Source: Ulota crispa | Lineage: Eukaryota; Streptophyta; Bryopsida; Orthotrichales; Orthotrichaceae | DNA length: 64,000 nt | Assembly (NCBI GenBank): GCA_963920765.1 | Contig: OY987243.1 | Coordinates: 23,183,419-23,247,418, forward strand | Reading direction: 5' to 3' | Shown: in pieces, positions 12,939 through 24,216 of the stretch | How positions within the stretch are numbered: position 1 is the stretch's first letter | Layout of the letters: every line of letters starts with the position of its first letter | Notes under the pieces: generated by a model | Database searches by the model: none | The model's input: the letters and a program-made list of their open reading frames with translations, nothing else | What the model was told of the DNA's origin: nothing | Translations under genes and position numbers: made by a program

Positions 12939-15338
12939 CTATTTGAGAACAGTGACACCAATCGGGCTCTGCACAACGTGATGTCCATCGGACCACTGGA
13001 TGGATCCAAACACTGTCGACACAGCACCAGCCACAGCACCATCAACCAAACTCTTGGTACCCATGACTGTCAATGTGAAGGTCTTCTTCTCATCCATCTC
13101 ACTGAAGGTGAGTTCCTTCGGATGCACAGAAATGGAAACCACCTCCAGTGACACAATGGTCGCCTTGTAAGTAGACTTCGAGTATCCGACATTCGTCACC
13201 ATCCTCTTGAAGGTGATGGGCGACAGAGTACTGTTGGCAAACGTGTTGTAAACAGCACTGAAGGATGGGTAGTTAAAATCCTCGATCCTGGGTTTTCCAT
13301 CATCAACCGGACAATAGACACCCTCGCCAGTGAAAATCTTGATTTGGTAGTACGTGTAACCCATAGAACATAAGAAGTGCACGTAACCCTCGGTGCCCAT
13401 GTCGTAGACCAGCCCTGGAGATAATGCCAATTCAGGCCGCACATGGCCGGATCCGAATTGGTAGGGATTCGCAGGTTTACTCGTGGATTCATCGGAGATG
13501 GCGTCGTTGCTGTTGTCGGTGACTGTGGCAGTGGTCATCATGGCGGACTTGATCGCCGCAGGGCTCCAACTAGGGTGGGCGCCTTTCAACAAAGCTCCTA
13601 ATCCGCTCACATGAGGACACGACATCGACGTTCCGGAGATGATGTTGAACGCCACTCGCCTGTTATCCGAATCCTGGCTGGATGGACCCACGAGACCAGT
13701 CCAAGCGGCGAGGATGTTCACACCCGGAGCTGTAATATCAGGCTTCAGAATACTCGGCGTTAAAGAATTCGGTCCTCGGGAGGAGAACGACGCCACAGCA
13801 GGTGAATGCTTCACATCCAGAAGAGTCCCGCCGAAGTGGCCGAACTTGAGCTTGGCAACTGGATTTCTCCTAGACTTGATGTAATCGATGATCACAGCTC
13901 CAGCAGTGGCTCTCACCGCTGTGGCAGGCAAGACATGGCTATCAGAAGTCAAGGCTTCACCATTCGGAGCATCATTCGCCAACACCATACCTGCACCTCC
14001 GGCGTCTTTCACCACAGCACCTTTCTGGGCGCGGCCATTCGATCCTCTCACACACAGAACAATCTTTCCTTTCACAAGGGCCGGATTCAAGGTACCAGCC
14101 AGACACATAGCACTGTCGGTAGCGTTGACGTGTTTCAAGCCGACGTCACCTCCGTAAACCAACCCGTGGATCTTCTCATGATCAAGGTTTCCATCGTACC
14201 GGTACAACGACACTCCAGCGATACCCTTGCCGTTGCCGAGATGCACACTGGCGGGAAACTTTCGGTCCACCGTGCTGGCTGCGACTGTCGTCACCCAAGG
14301 TGCAACATTTGAGACTGAGAAGGGCTTCGGCCCGTCATTGCCAGCTGCACAGGACACGAAGATGTTCTTCCGCATCGCCCCAAAAGCGCCGATGGCGATG
14401 GAATCCTGGGGCAAGTTGGTCATGCCGCCACCGACAGAGAGGGATATGACGTCCACGCCATCCGCCACGGCCTGATCGAACGCTGCAGCGATGTCGGAGT
14501 CCAGGCATCCAGCTGTCCAGCATATCTTGTACATTGCTATCCGGGCTTTTGTTGCCATGCCTCGAGCTGTTCCCGTCGCAAATCCCAACAGGCTTGCGTT
14601 AGCGACTGCAGTGCCGGCAGCGGTGGACGATGTGTGACTGCCATGGCCTTCGGTGTCTCTCGCCGACCTCGACTCCATTGTTTCGTTCAGTTTCCCCCAG
14701 AATTGTTCGTATCCATTGGAGTACCATCTGGCGCCGATCAGCTTCTTGTTGCAATGCGAGGCGTTGAAGTCCTTCCCGACCTGGCAGATTCCCTTCCAGC
14801 GAGCGGGAATGGGTCCCATGCCTTCGTCACTGAAACTGGCACTCTCTGGCCATACTCCAGTGTCTAAAACGCCGATAATGACATCCTCGCCGAAGTCGCT
14901 GTGTTGCCACAACCCTTTTGTGTCGCTCAAGCCTAGAAACTCGGGAGTGTGGGTGGTTTGCAATTGTCGTACTTGATCAGGGTGCAACCCGAGCACTCCT
15001 TGCATGTTTCCCAGGATTTCTGCTTCCTCATCAGTCAGTACAGCTGAGAATCCGTGGAAGGCGTGGCGGTAAACATGCACTGGGTGCGCAGCTGAGGTGT
15101 CATCGCTCTCTGAGAACGTGTTCGCCTCTTGCTTCATGGTTTGCAACAAATTGCTGTACAAATGGCTGTACATTGTTGCCTCATCCTCTGCACCGCTCGT
15201 GAACGACGGGTCCATATGAACAATATGCATTGAGTCCAACCGAATCTGCCCAGTTGAAGTAGCTTCACTCGGCCGAGCTGCTACCAGCAGTATCCATAAC
15301 CCCAGCAGCAGGGCTGACAAGGCCGCCATCTTTCCCAT
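12939..15338 (-). CDS. Subtilisin-like serine protease (plant S8 subtilase), intronless
   Basis: Secreted endopeptidase of the plant subtilase family, about 799 aa from the ATG at 15338. I chose this ATG because it is followed directly by a signal peptide (AALSALLLGLWILLVAA) and an AG lies just upstream (CAATACAG), suggesting a 5' UTR intron; the frame is open to 15386. Domain order: signal peptide; inhibitor I9 prodomain (MHIVHMDPSF to about residue 126); catalytic domain with Asp159 (VLDTGVWP), His232 (GHGSHTSS), Asn334 (AAGNDGP) and Ser571 (SGTSMSCPH); an inserted PA domain around residues 365-500; and a C-terminal fibronectin-III-like region ending near the stop. The triad and oxyanion residues are all present and the length is typical, so the enzyme should be active. 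It is more GC-rich than its surroundings. Confidence 0.96.
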   Translation of the reverse strand: MGKMAALSALLLGLWILLVAARPSEATSTGQIRLDSMHIVHMDPSFTSGAEDEATMYSHLYSNLLQTMKQEANTFSESDDTSAAHPVHVYRHAFHGFSAVLTDEEAEILGNMQGVLGLHPDQVRQLQTTHTPEFLGLSDTKGLWQHSDFGEDVIIGVLDTGVWPESASFSDEGMGPIPARWKGICQVGKDFNASHCNKKLIGARWYSNGYEQFWGKLNETMESRSARDTEGHGSHTSSTAAGTAVANASLLGFATGTARGMATKARIAMYKICWTAGCLDSDIAAAFDQAVADGVDVISLSVGGGMTNLPQDSIAIGAFGAMRKNIFVSCAAGNDGPKPFSVSNVAPWVTTVAASTVDRKFPASVHLGNGKGIAGVSLYRYDGNLDHEKIHGLVYGGDVGLKHVNATDSAMCLAGTLNPALVKGKIVLCVRGSNGRAQKGAVVKDAGGAGMVLANDAPNGEALTSDSHVLPATAVRATAGAVIIDYIKSRRNPVAKLKFGHFGGTLLDVKHSPAVASFSSRGPNSLTPSILKPDITAPGVNILAAWTGLVGPSSQDSDNRRVAFNIISGTSMSCPHVSGLGALLKGAHPSWSPAAIKSAMMTTATVTDNSNDAISDESTSKPANPYQFGSGHVRPELALSPGLVYDMGTEGYVHFLCSMGYTYYQIKIFTGEGVYCPVDDGKPRIEDFNYPSFSAVYNTFANSTLSPITFKRMVTNVGYSKSTYKATIVSLEVVSISVHPKELTFSEMDEKKTFTLTVMGTKSLVDGAVAGAVSTVFGSIQWSDGHHVVQSPIGVTVLK

Positions 15339-15386
15339 CTTCGATTCGCTGTATTGATACCAAAAAAGAAAAACCATGTCAAGCAC

Positions 15387-16093
15387 TTGTATTCTGCATT
15401 AAAGCCTTTAAGAAAATTCACAACATCATTGCTACGTACAAGTATTCACCGACAAGATAATTCTCGTCACAAACGGTAATCTGTCCACTACCTCAACTGA
15501 TGCTTGCTTTTTCAACTGCTGCGTAGAATACGGAGTAGGTGTAAGGCAGGCAGGCTTTACTCTAATGCTCCTACACTAGTGCGCATTAGAGGACACGTAT
15601 CCTTGATAAAGCTAGCTAGCAAGCATCATTTGCAAAAAGTATGGTCTCTCCTTCATTGAATAAAAAGAAAAATGAAAAAGTAAGAACAAGCTTCCAAGTT
15701 CACATGATTCGAGCTGGCGATGTACACAAGGCCTGAGTACCACGTTTAGTTACGCACATAACACCAATTCAGTGTTCTCTACCGATGTTCTCACCCTCTC
15801 CGAGAACGACCTTATAGAGTATTGTTCTGATGTTCACACAACTGCAAAGTACGTTATGGTGGCCGACTATCACTCGAAAAGCAAAGTCCCCTAGACGTGC
15901 ACACAACTAAGTTAACAAACAAGCCGTGTGTGCCGGATCGTTCTAACTACTAGAACCTTGTCCTGTACAGAGCCTCTCTCGATGCTAATTGACAATACTT
16001 GTACTCTTATCTGACCTTGCGAAGTATTAGCCTGGAGTATCTCTCCACCATAGTAAATTTCACGAATCCTACAACATGAAGAGTATGATCACG
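15387..16093. other. Subtilase 5' flank
   Basis: About 700 bp upstream of the protease with no credible ORF. It probably contains the 5' UTR, a 5' UTR intron and the promoter. Confidence 0.4.
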
Positions 16094-16880
16094 AAAAGCA
16101 AGGCAGGCAAGGACAGCAGCTGCAGGAGATTCAAGCATGGTGTTTAAATACTAGCAGCAAAAGTAATCAGCTGCAGCAATTTCGATTCCAGCAGAGAACC
16201 ATTTTAAATGATGAGAAGCCTACATGTGAGAAACTAGGAAAAGCAGGTAAAACATCGACGGAGATATGTGAGAGAAAAAGTAAATTAACAGCAATGATGG
16301 AGAAACCTCGAGACAGTTAAAAAAGCAAGTAAAGCAAATGACTGTCTCTAAGAAGAGACCCTTCGGACAAAAAAGCATACTCCAACGGAGATTGCTAGGA
16401 CTCTCGTCGTTCTTCATTACATATTCATTCGAGAAAGTCAACTTGATGAGCCAATTGCGGAAATATAACAAAAATCAAAGCAGACTGCATTCAAAGCAAG
16501 GCCAGGCTGAATCTCAACTAAGCAGTTGAACACAAGACACGAAGAGAAAGACAGATAAAAAGCGAGGAAGGCAAGTAAAGCAGATGCAGGAGATTCAAGC
16601 ATGTTTGTACAATATCAGCAGCAAAAGTAATCGGCAGTAGCGGTTTCAAGCAGAGAACCAGAAGGTGAGAGGCCTACCTGTGAGAAATTAGGAAATGCAG
16701 ACAAAATATCAAATGAGAGGTGTGAGAGAAAAAATAAACAAACGACAACGATGAAGAAACCTTGAGACAGAGAGGAAAGCAAGTAAAGCAAACGACGATC
16801 TAACAAAAATTAAAGCAGATTGCATTCAAAGCAAGGCTGAACTCAGCGCAGATGAACACAACACACGAAAAGCAAGACAA
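16094..16880. repeat. Direct duplication upstream of subtilase (~460-bp unit)
   Basis: Two diverged direct copies, about 16094-16556 and 16557-16880. Shared blocks include GCAGGAGATTCAAGCATG (near 16124 and 16588), AGCAGCAAAAGTAATC, GAGAACCA, and AAAGCAGA(C/T)TGCATTCAAAGC (near 16479 and 16814). The second copy lacks roughly 130 bp from the middle. The duplication lies 0.75-1.5 kb upstream of the protease start. Confidence 0.8.
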
Positions 16881-17243
16881 AAGGGGCTGCGGGCACAGCA
16901 AGAGGCGTCACCTGGCTGAGCTCCTCGGCCTGCAAGAATGAGCTGGTGAAGCGCAAATGTGGAGATGCCGAAGCAAATGCCAGGTTTTATACACGAGAAC
17001 TTTTATACACGAGAACTGACAAATCTGTTCACACTTCTGCTCACATTCACGTTCCTACCGAGACGCTTATCAGAACGCTTACCAGAGATCTCAGTAAGCT
17101 CAGGAACAGAGGCTTGGTTTTTCCAGAAGATAAGAGCCCGTAACTTACTACAGTATGGGACGTCAATATTGGAAGTTACAGAAGAACATAGGCCTCTTGG
17201 ATAACACTTGGGACTTCCAGTACAAAACACCATATTCATTAGA

Positions 17244-17555
17244 GGGAAAATTTCATGGATATCCTTGAAGTTTGCATTATTTTCATAGATACCTTTGCTT
17301 TTTCAGAAATATCACAAATATCCTTGGACCAAAAAATTTAGGCATTTGTTTTGTTGTGCATGTCACTTCTCTTCTTTCATTGTGCGCACACACAATAAGA
17401 AAGAAGTAGTATGCGCACAAAGGGAAAAGGAAGTGACATGCATAACAAAACAAATGCCTAAAATTTGTGATCCAAGCGTATTTGTGTTATTTCTGAAAAA
17501 GTAGGGGTATCTATGAAAATATTGCAAACTTTAGGGGTATCCATGAAATTTTCCC
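17244..17555. mobile_element. Mutator-like MITE, copy 2
   Basis: Same family as 2412-2736, with GGGAAAATTTCATGGAT and ATCCATGAAATTTTCCC ends. The flanking 9-bp repeat is TTCATTAGA (17235-17243) versus TTCATTAAA (17556-17564), with one mismatch. Confidence 0.72.
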
Positions 17556-17709
17556 TTCATTAAATTGGGAATTTTGTAACATTTTGAGATTAAGTTGACC
17601 AACTTAAACCGACCATTATGGTACAACTTGGGAATCTGGTTATCCCAATTTAATGAATAAATTGTTACAAATGTATGTGGCTCTTTTAGAAAGAAAATCA
17701 TTAAAATTA

Positions 17710-18028
17710 GGGAAATTTTCATGGATACCCCTAAAATTTGCATTATTTTCATAGAAGATACTCTTGCTTTTTCAGAAATATCACAAATACCCTTGGAATA
17801 AAAATGTAAATGTTTGTTTTGTTGTGCATGTCACTTCTCTTCTTCCTTGGTGTGCACTCATAACAAGAAAGAAGTAATGTGTGCACAAAGGGAGAAGCTA
17901 GGAAGTGACATGCATAACAATTTAAAAAGCCTAAATTTTTGGTTCAAGGGTATTTGTGATATTTCTGAAAAAACAAGGGTATCTATGAGAATATTGCAAA
18001 CTTAAGGAGTATTCTCAAAATTTTCTCT
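17710..18028. mobile_element. Mutator-like MITE, copy 3
   Basis: Third copy, 150 bp from copy 2 and in the same orientation. The right end is eroded (TTTTCTCT). The flanking sequence is TTAAAATTA on the left and TAAAAATTA on the right, compatible with a 9-bp duplication. Confidence 0.68.
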
Positions 18029-18474
18029 AAAAATTAATGTATTTTGGCAATGGAGCTACCTACAAGTTTGTTAACTCCGTGGCTTCTTGCTGCGGCAAGT
18101 TGGCTCGAATGAAGAATGAAGAGGCGCAACAAAAAGAGATGCTGATGAGGAAAAGAGATGTTGAGAAGTGTTAAATCAATTGAGGTTTATTTTTTCTCAC
18201 AAACTTTTCAAAATTGAGAAGATGCCGTGGCGTCATTTGATGATGTGGTTGGTATCCAGAAATTCAGGATTAAAATTTTCTAACGATTATAAGAACTTCC
18301 TACTACAGTTCTAGTTTTGACTCTTGACAACCCATATCACGATAAGAGGTTGAAATGAATCTATTTCAATCCAAGATTCAATAAGATTGAAGAAGAGTTT
18401 TTCAGTTGCATTTTACAACAAATAGGCTGTGGACATGAGGACATGTCCAAGAGTGCATATGAGAGCATTCAATG

Positions 18475-18720
18475 CCCACTTTGTTAATTTGGGGAATCAA
18501 TGCAATTTTGGGACTTCTAGGTTTTATGTTTTTAAGAGATTTTTGAAGATTTTGAGTGCATTTTATAATAATTTCTTCCGCACCTTACATCAATAATAAA
18601 ATATCGTGAAGGAATAATATAAAATAACCCACTCTAAATCAACAAAAGTATTCTCGCAAACACAAATTAAATATACCCAAAATTAATTTTGGGAAAGTCT
18701 TTTTCCCAAATAAAAAAATA
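18475..18720. repeat. Diverged MITE related to the 56081-56324 element
   Basis: It shares ordered motifs with 56081-56324: TTAATTTGGG, TAAGAGATTTTTGA, ATAATTTCTTC and CACTCT(A/G)AATC. The ends are degraded. I infer an old copy of the same family. Confidence 0.45.
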
Positions 18721-18830
18721 TTGTGTCGTTGTCTTTTAGACCAGAAACTGATTGTTACGGGAAGGTGTTCAACAACTCTCAAATTATCATAGAAAGTGAC
18801 AACTTGTCACTAAAATAAATAAGGAATTGC

Positions 18831-19242
18831 AAGGAATTGCTAAATCCACACCCAAAATTGTTAACGCCACACCCCAAGGTGTGCTTTGAGCATAAAATGC
18901 GAGAGTTTGATGTTGCTTTTTTGATTTGAATCAAAAGATGTGCTTTGCCTCTATCATCCTAAGGTTATATTTGAAAAATTTGGAGATGTTTGAATTTGAA
19001 ATAAAAAACATAGGACTTTTGAATTACTTAAAGCAAAAACACATCAAAAAAGTACCAATGAGGCAATAAAATTTCAACAAAAATTTATACTTGTTCTTCT
19101 TTCTTTCAAGGAGGTGGTAATGCCGTGACTAAATGAATGATGAACCACTTGAATATAAAAAAAAATAGCATTAAATTCTCAAATCACATGCTCAAAGGGG
19201 TGTGGAGTTAGCAATTTTGGGTGTGGCTTTAGCAATTCCTTT
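18831..19242. mobile_element. MITE with ~45-bp terminal inverted repeats
   Basis: The left end reads AAGGAATTGCTAAATCCACA and continues through CCCAAAATTGTTAACGCCAC. The right end is its inverse (GTGGAGTTAGCAATTTTGG to GCAATTCCTT). The superfamily is not assigned because no clean target duplication is visible. The first 10 bp, AAGGAATTGC, are repeated once just outside the left end. Confidence 0.7.
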
Positions 19243-19273
<31 letters not shown>

Positions 19274-19325
19274 GTAGATGTATATATATGTATATATATG
19301 TATATGTGCAAGTGTGTATATATGT
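19243..19325. repeat. AT/GTATAT microsatellite
   Basis: A run of TA dinucleotides grading into TATATATG and GTATATG repeats. Confidence 0.9.
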
Positions 19326-19409
19326 GTTGCATACTTGAATAGTTGAAGATTTACTTAAAAAAATTATAGGAGTTGTAAATTTTTTGTTGGTATATCATGC
19401 CATATTTAA

Positions 19410-20515
19410 CCCCTAAAGGACCAAAGGTGTTTTTTAAGATAGCCAATATCTCAAAAACTGCCAACTTTTAGTGCGTTGCCCAAAATCAAAAATTAAAACT
19501 TTTTTCTCAATTTCATTTCTACAAAAGTTTGTAAAACCAATAAGCAAACGTGTGCAAACAAATTCAGCCCATTTGACTGTGTGGATTGTAAATTTATAAC
19601 GTTTGAAGTGAGAAAAACAACTATTTTTCATTCCTGCAAAACAAGGTCAACAAACTTTGAGCCTTCCTAGAGTGAAGTTTTGACTCCACACAAATTTAAG
19701 ATTTTTGACCATTCACAAGTATATGATGTCAGGTTCACTTCTAAAAAATTTCAGATGTAGATATAGAGTCTAGCTTATTCTAAATCACCCTCCAATGCAA
19801 GGAGGTTTAGTGAATTGGCAATACATTAGTCCACTACAAGGGAAACTGTCCAAAATGACAAAAATATGTCCAAATCAACATGGCTAAATCTACAAAAGTT
19901 GTCCAATTTGACAATCTTTTTGTCATTTTGGACACATTTAGTCAATCTGGACATGTCAATTAGGACACAATCTCTTGTCGTGGTCATTCTTGCATGATTT
20001 CTTGTGCAATGTGGAAGTTTTTTATTTGAAATCTAAATGGTGAAAACTTGGGGACAAACATTTGGCATATGTGAAAAAAAGTTCAAGAGCTTTGGATTCA
20101 TAGATTGAAAGATAATAGGGCTTGAAGTTAGAGGATTTTTTTTTCTTCTTGAAACTACTTGAACATAGTTAACAAAAATTGACTCTCTTCAAAATGTGAT
20201 GTGAGAGCTCATTTTTTTTTTGGCAATTGTACACCATGTTTATTTGGTTACATACTTGCTAAATCTTAAAAATTTATGAGTTTTTTGGCATGAGATTCTC
20301 CAAAGATGTTCAAACTGCCCAAATTACCCAATTTCTTTTGAGCAGCATAACTTTTGAACTGGGCATCCCAAAGGGGAATAATTTTGATTTCCACTTGGAA
20401 GATACATAATTGCACCTTTTGTAACAATTTTGAGAACATCAAAGAAAAATTAACTCTATATGACCCTACCCGAGTTCTAAAATGGCTCTTAAACAGCCAC
20501 TTGATTCTTTAGGGG
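19410..20515. mobile_element. TTAA-flanked piggyBac-like non-autonomous element, 1.1 kb
   Basis: It begins CCCCTAAAGGACC and ends CTTTAGGGG, with intact TTAA on both sides (19406-19409 and 20516-20519). There is no transposase ORF. A CACTA-type element is nested in it at 19832-19982. Confidence 0.7.
19832..19982. mobile_element. CACTA-type mini-element, nested
   Basis: 151 bp beginning CACTACAAGGG and ending TCTCTTGTCGTG. It is flanked by the 3-bp direct repeat GTC (19829-19831 and 19983-19985), the target-site length of CACTA/EnSpm elements. Internally, GTCCAAAATGACAAAAA pairs with TTTTTGTCATTTTGGAC, so it can fold back. Confidence 0.72.
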
Positions 20516-20519
20516 TTAA

Positions 20520-21368
20520 CTAACTAATGAGTATCTAGAGTTCATAAGTGAAAACCATTGTTTTCTTTAAATCACAAAGCACTAGTTGGCATTAATAAAA
20601 CATTGGCATATACCTGCAAATCACTTAGACATACAATCCTATCAAAAAATACACAAAATTTTGGAAAAACACATGCAGAATATTGAGAATCTAAAATGTT
20701 TAAGAACATAGAAATTCCATACTTAGTTACTGACGTGAATAATACATATTTAGTTAAATGTGAGAGTTTTCTAACATGCAATTCAATTATTTAAATATTA
20801 AATCAGCATTGTTTTGAATGGAAATTACTCTAGAACTTTTTACTTGATAAAAAGTAGTGAAAAAAAATGAAATTTTTTAACCCTACTTCAGAAGTTGCTA
20901 TTAGAAAGTTTCACCAACCATAAGAGGGAATGAGATGCAATGGAAAGTTCTATCATTTAAGATATTTTTCACAATAGTATTGAAAATCTTAGAAAAGAAA
21001 TTTCTATAACCCCTACCAATTGTGAATATCACGTTGCCGTACAACCTTATTGAAGCAAATATTGTCTTCTACAAATTGTAAAATAAATGAAAATATTGAA
21101 AAAACCAAACGTCTAATTTATAAAACTTCATGTCAAGGATTAACTTAGTAGCATTGACTTTGTATAAAAAAAACTTAAACAACATAGAAATTTTAATTTA
21201 ATAGATAAATAGAATGATTTTTCCTATGCCTATTACAACCCATTTAACTATCCTTTTTCCTACTCTTTTATACAATATTTAAGCTTCTTGGTAATCACCA
21301 AGGCATTATACTTCAAAATGCATCTTTATGAAAGAAATTAATGATGAAATGTGTTCAACTTATTTTTA
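20520..21368. other. AT-rich intergenic DNA
   Basis: About 850 bp with stop codons in every frame. I see no gene or clear repeat here. Confidence 0.5.
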
Positions 21369-21776
21369 GGGTCTTGATACTGCCATCCCCTTTTTGATAT
21401 TGTCACCCCCCTTTTTGATACCGCCACCCCCTCTTTTATAGGATTATTCAATTCTTAATTGTTTTGGGGATAATTTTTTTTTTAAAATTAGAATGAAATA
21501 TGTATCAAACCAAGTGATTTTTTGTTGGTGTTTTTCAAAATGATAAATTACAATCAAAAAATCTAACAAAAAAAGATAATAAAGTGTTGTCTTTTCTTAT
21601 CAAAAATTATTATTGCAATTTATTATTTTGAAGAACACCAACAAAATATTGTTTGGTTTGATATATATTTAATTCTAAATTCAAAAAAATAATTATCCCT
21701 AAAAACCACTAAAAATCAAATAATGATGTAAAAGTGGGTTGGCAGTATCAAAAGGGGGGTGACAGTATCAAGATTC
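21369..21776. mobile_element. hAT-like foldback MITE (copy without array expansion)
   Basis: The ends are GGGTCTTGATACTG and CAGTATCAAGATTC. The left subterminal region has about three 21-bp units of the type GATAYTGYCACCCCCCTTTTT, and the right end has two in inverse orientation. The centre is palindromic around TTATCAAAATTATTATTG. It is related to 45457-46098. Confidence 0.65.
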
Positions 21777-22024
21777 TATATACAGGGGATTGATATGTCT
21801 ACCACACCCTTTTAGCTATTCTACCACACCCTAGGGTAAATTTTAGATTTCTATCATCAAATAGTTGAATTTGAGAATTTGGAATTCAGATTTGGACTAA
21901 GAGACCTTGATTTTGTCTAGAACCATAAAAAGGTTCTAATTGAACAGCACCCAATGAAAAGACTTATCTTTTTTTCTAGAATTGGCAAATACTTGCCCGC
22001 TCTCTAGTACGTTTAAGCCTTGAA

Positions 22025-22753
22025 CCCCTAAAGGACTAGTTGTCCCTATGGGGGACAAATGGGATTTTGGGCATGTACTTATGGCTAAACTACTTTGTGT
22101 GATTTTTTGAAACTTTTCTAGAAGATGGGGATTCAAAGATTTGTGTGGGCAACTAGGCATGTAAATTTTTCCTCATTTTGACATTTATTGAAGTAGTTAA
22201 AAATGAATTTATGAGAATTTTAATTTGGCGGGCAGCCCAAAAACTTCTTTAAAAATTGCATTTTTTTGAAAATAAATATTTGAGGTTAGCTCTTTAGACT
22301 GGCATATATGAGGGAAGCTTTGAAACATTCAATTCCAATTGATGAGATGAAATTTATGAGAAGTTTTAGTTTGCAGGTAGGTGTGGAAAGTCTCAAAACT
22401 ATACCTTCATGCAAACTAAAACTTCTCATAACTTTCATCTCATCAATCGAAATTGAATATTTCAAAGATTCCCTCATATACGTCAGTCTAAAGAACCAAC
22501 CTCAAATTTTTATTCTGAAAAAAGTGCAATTTTTAAAGAAGTTTTTGGGCTGCACGCCAAATTAAAATTCTCATAAATTCATTTTTAACTTCTTCAATAA
22601 ATGTTGGAATGAGGAAAAATTTACATGCCGCACATAGATCTTTGAATCCCCATCTTCCAGAAAAATTTCAAAAAATCACACAAAGTAGTTTAGCCATAAG
22701 TACATGCCCAAAATCCCATTTGTCCCCCGTAGGGACAACTAGTCCTTTAGGGG
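22025..22753. mobile_element. Long foldback TTAA-type element next to RPL35A
   Basis: The whole 729 bp forms an imperfect inverted repeat with arms of roughly 350 bp. The outer ends are CCCCTAAAGGACTAGTTG and CAACTAGTCCTTTAGGGG, flanked by TGAA (left) and TTAA (right). The inner arms carry the same sequence on both strands, which creates mirror-image ORFs at 22286-22477 (-) and 22308-22565 (+). Its right part is homologous to 61161-62110. Confidence 0.75.
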
Positions 22754-22866
22754 TTAAGGGTTAGAGTTTAGACCTAGATTCTGGGCCTTCAGTACTTGGT
22801 CGGACCGCGATTGGGAACCAAGTTCGATATGTTCTCATGTTCTCCAGCAACCAATATAGGAGGCGC

Positions 22867-22875
22867 AAACCCTAA
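22867..22875 (+). promoter_or_regulatory. telo-box (AAACCCTAA) in RPL35A promoter/5' UTR
   Basis: AAACCCTAA lies 90 bp upstream of the ATG. This motif is typical of plant ribosomal-protein promoters. Its function here is inferred from the motif and position. Confidence 0.6.
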
Positions 22876-22964
22876 TTGAAAACCCTCTTTGAGTCCTCTC
22901 TCGTTCGTCGTCGCTGTGCCCATCTCCGAACCAGCTCTTCCGGCGAGCTTTACACTGTCCAACC

Positions 22965-24216
22965 ATGGTGGAACGCAAAGGAGAGCGCGTCAGGTTGTTG
23001 CTTGCTTCGTGCTTTCTCGAACCAGACTTCTCTTTTGAAGATTGATGCATTATTGTGCTTGTTGCTGTTATCTAGGGTTTTTCGTGTTGGAGCGTCGCAA
23101 CTAGCTGCGATATCTTACAGTCGAGGTTGAAATCTTTCAGCAATGTATGGCATTTCTTCGAGCCCTGGATGTATCATAGGCATGGATTTAGGGTTCTGTT
23201 CTGACTTGCTGATTGTGCGTGGCATCTGTCAGGTTGTACGTGCGAGGAACCATCCTTGGTTACAAAAGGTACGCTCTTCTGATATTTTCGTTCCGTGATT
23301 TTAAAATTTTTGGAGCAGTAGTTTTGTCTGGTCGAAATAAGAATATTCGACTCGTTGCGTGCTCAAGATCATCTTTTTCCTGCTCTTGAAGTTTGGTCAT
23401 AAAACGCACTTTGTCTGAAAATTTGCCGAAAAACAATTGATCCTGAGTGAGCGACTTAAATAGAAGCGCCACGTCTCTTATTTTTGCATGTCTTGTGTCC
23501 AGTGCCTGCAATGTGTTGAAATCCTGTCTACATTGACTGATTATTCGATGCAAGTGGTTATCGTGAGCTTGTAAATTGAGTCTTGAATCAAACTTCACAT
23601 AAAATCATCTCGTGATTGAATCAGTTTGAGAATATTGTGGATGTGGTGTTCCTAACCGGGAAAGTTGTTGCTTCCATGCAGGTCTAAGTCTAACCAGTAC
23701 CCAAGCACGTCGCTCATGCAGATTGAGGGTGTTCACACATCTGAAGAAGTGAACTGGTACCTTGGAAAGCGATTGGCTTATGTGTACAAGGCCAAGACCA
23801 AGAAGAATGGCTCCCAGTACCGCTGTGTCTGGGGCAAGATCGCCCGTCCCCATGGGAGCAGTGGAGTTGTCCGTGCTAGGTTCAGGAGTAATCTCCCCCC
23901 TTCATCCCTCGTAAGCACTCTTTCTCAGCCTTTAGTTGTGTTCTCAGTTATTGAGTTTCTTTCATGTGTCAAGTACGGAGGTACGATTTCAAGGTGCTCA
24001 GTGTGGAGGTTCAACGTATTTGCTACAATTATTTTTTAGGATTTTAACCAGAGCTTCGACATGAGCCCGTGGTGTAGAATCTGAACTATGGAGTATGTTG
24101 TGATGAAACGAATATTGGAATAAATTTGAAGTAAGGCCGGATGCTAATTCTTTATGCTGCTTTCATTCCTGCAGGGTGCTAGGGTGAGGGTGTTCATGTA
24201 TCCCAGCCGCATTTAA
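22965..24216 (+). CDS. RPL35A: 60S ribosomal protein L35a (eL33), 4 exons
   Basis: Structural protein of the cytosolic large ribosomal subunit. Exons: 22965-22993, 23233-23268, 23682-23910, 24175-24216; total 336 nt, 111 aa, the usual plant length. The sequence begins [20 protein letters not shown], continues with [17 protein letters not shown] and [15 protein letters not shown], contains [18 protein letters not shown], and ends [14 protein letters not shown] splice donor (ACAG|GTAAGT) follows the stop by a few bases and a matching acceptor (GCAG) occurs near 24386, so a 3' UTR intron is likely. The upstream region contains a telo-box and is bounded by the foldback element ending at 22753, leaving about 210 bp of private 5' sequence. 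Confidence 0.97.

Noticed and set aside
13806-14312. Plus-strand ORFs over the subtilase
   Set aside because: Antisense shadows of a well-supported 799-aa protease.
22286-22565. Two similar ORFs on opposite strands
   Set aside because: Mirror images of the arms of a foldback element; not genes.
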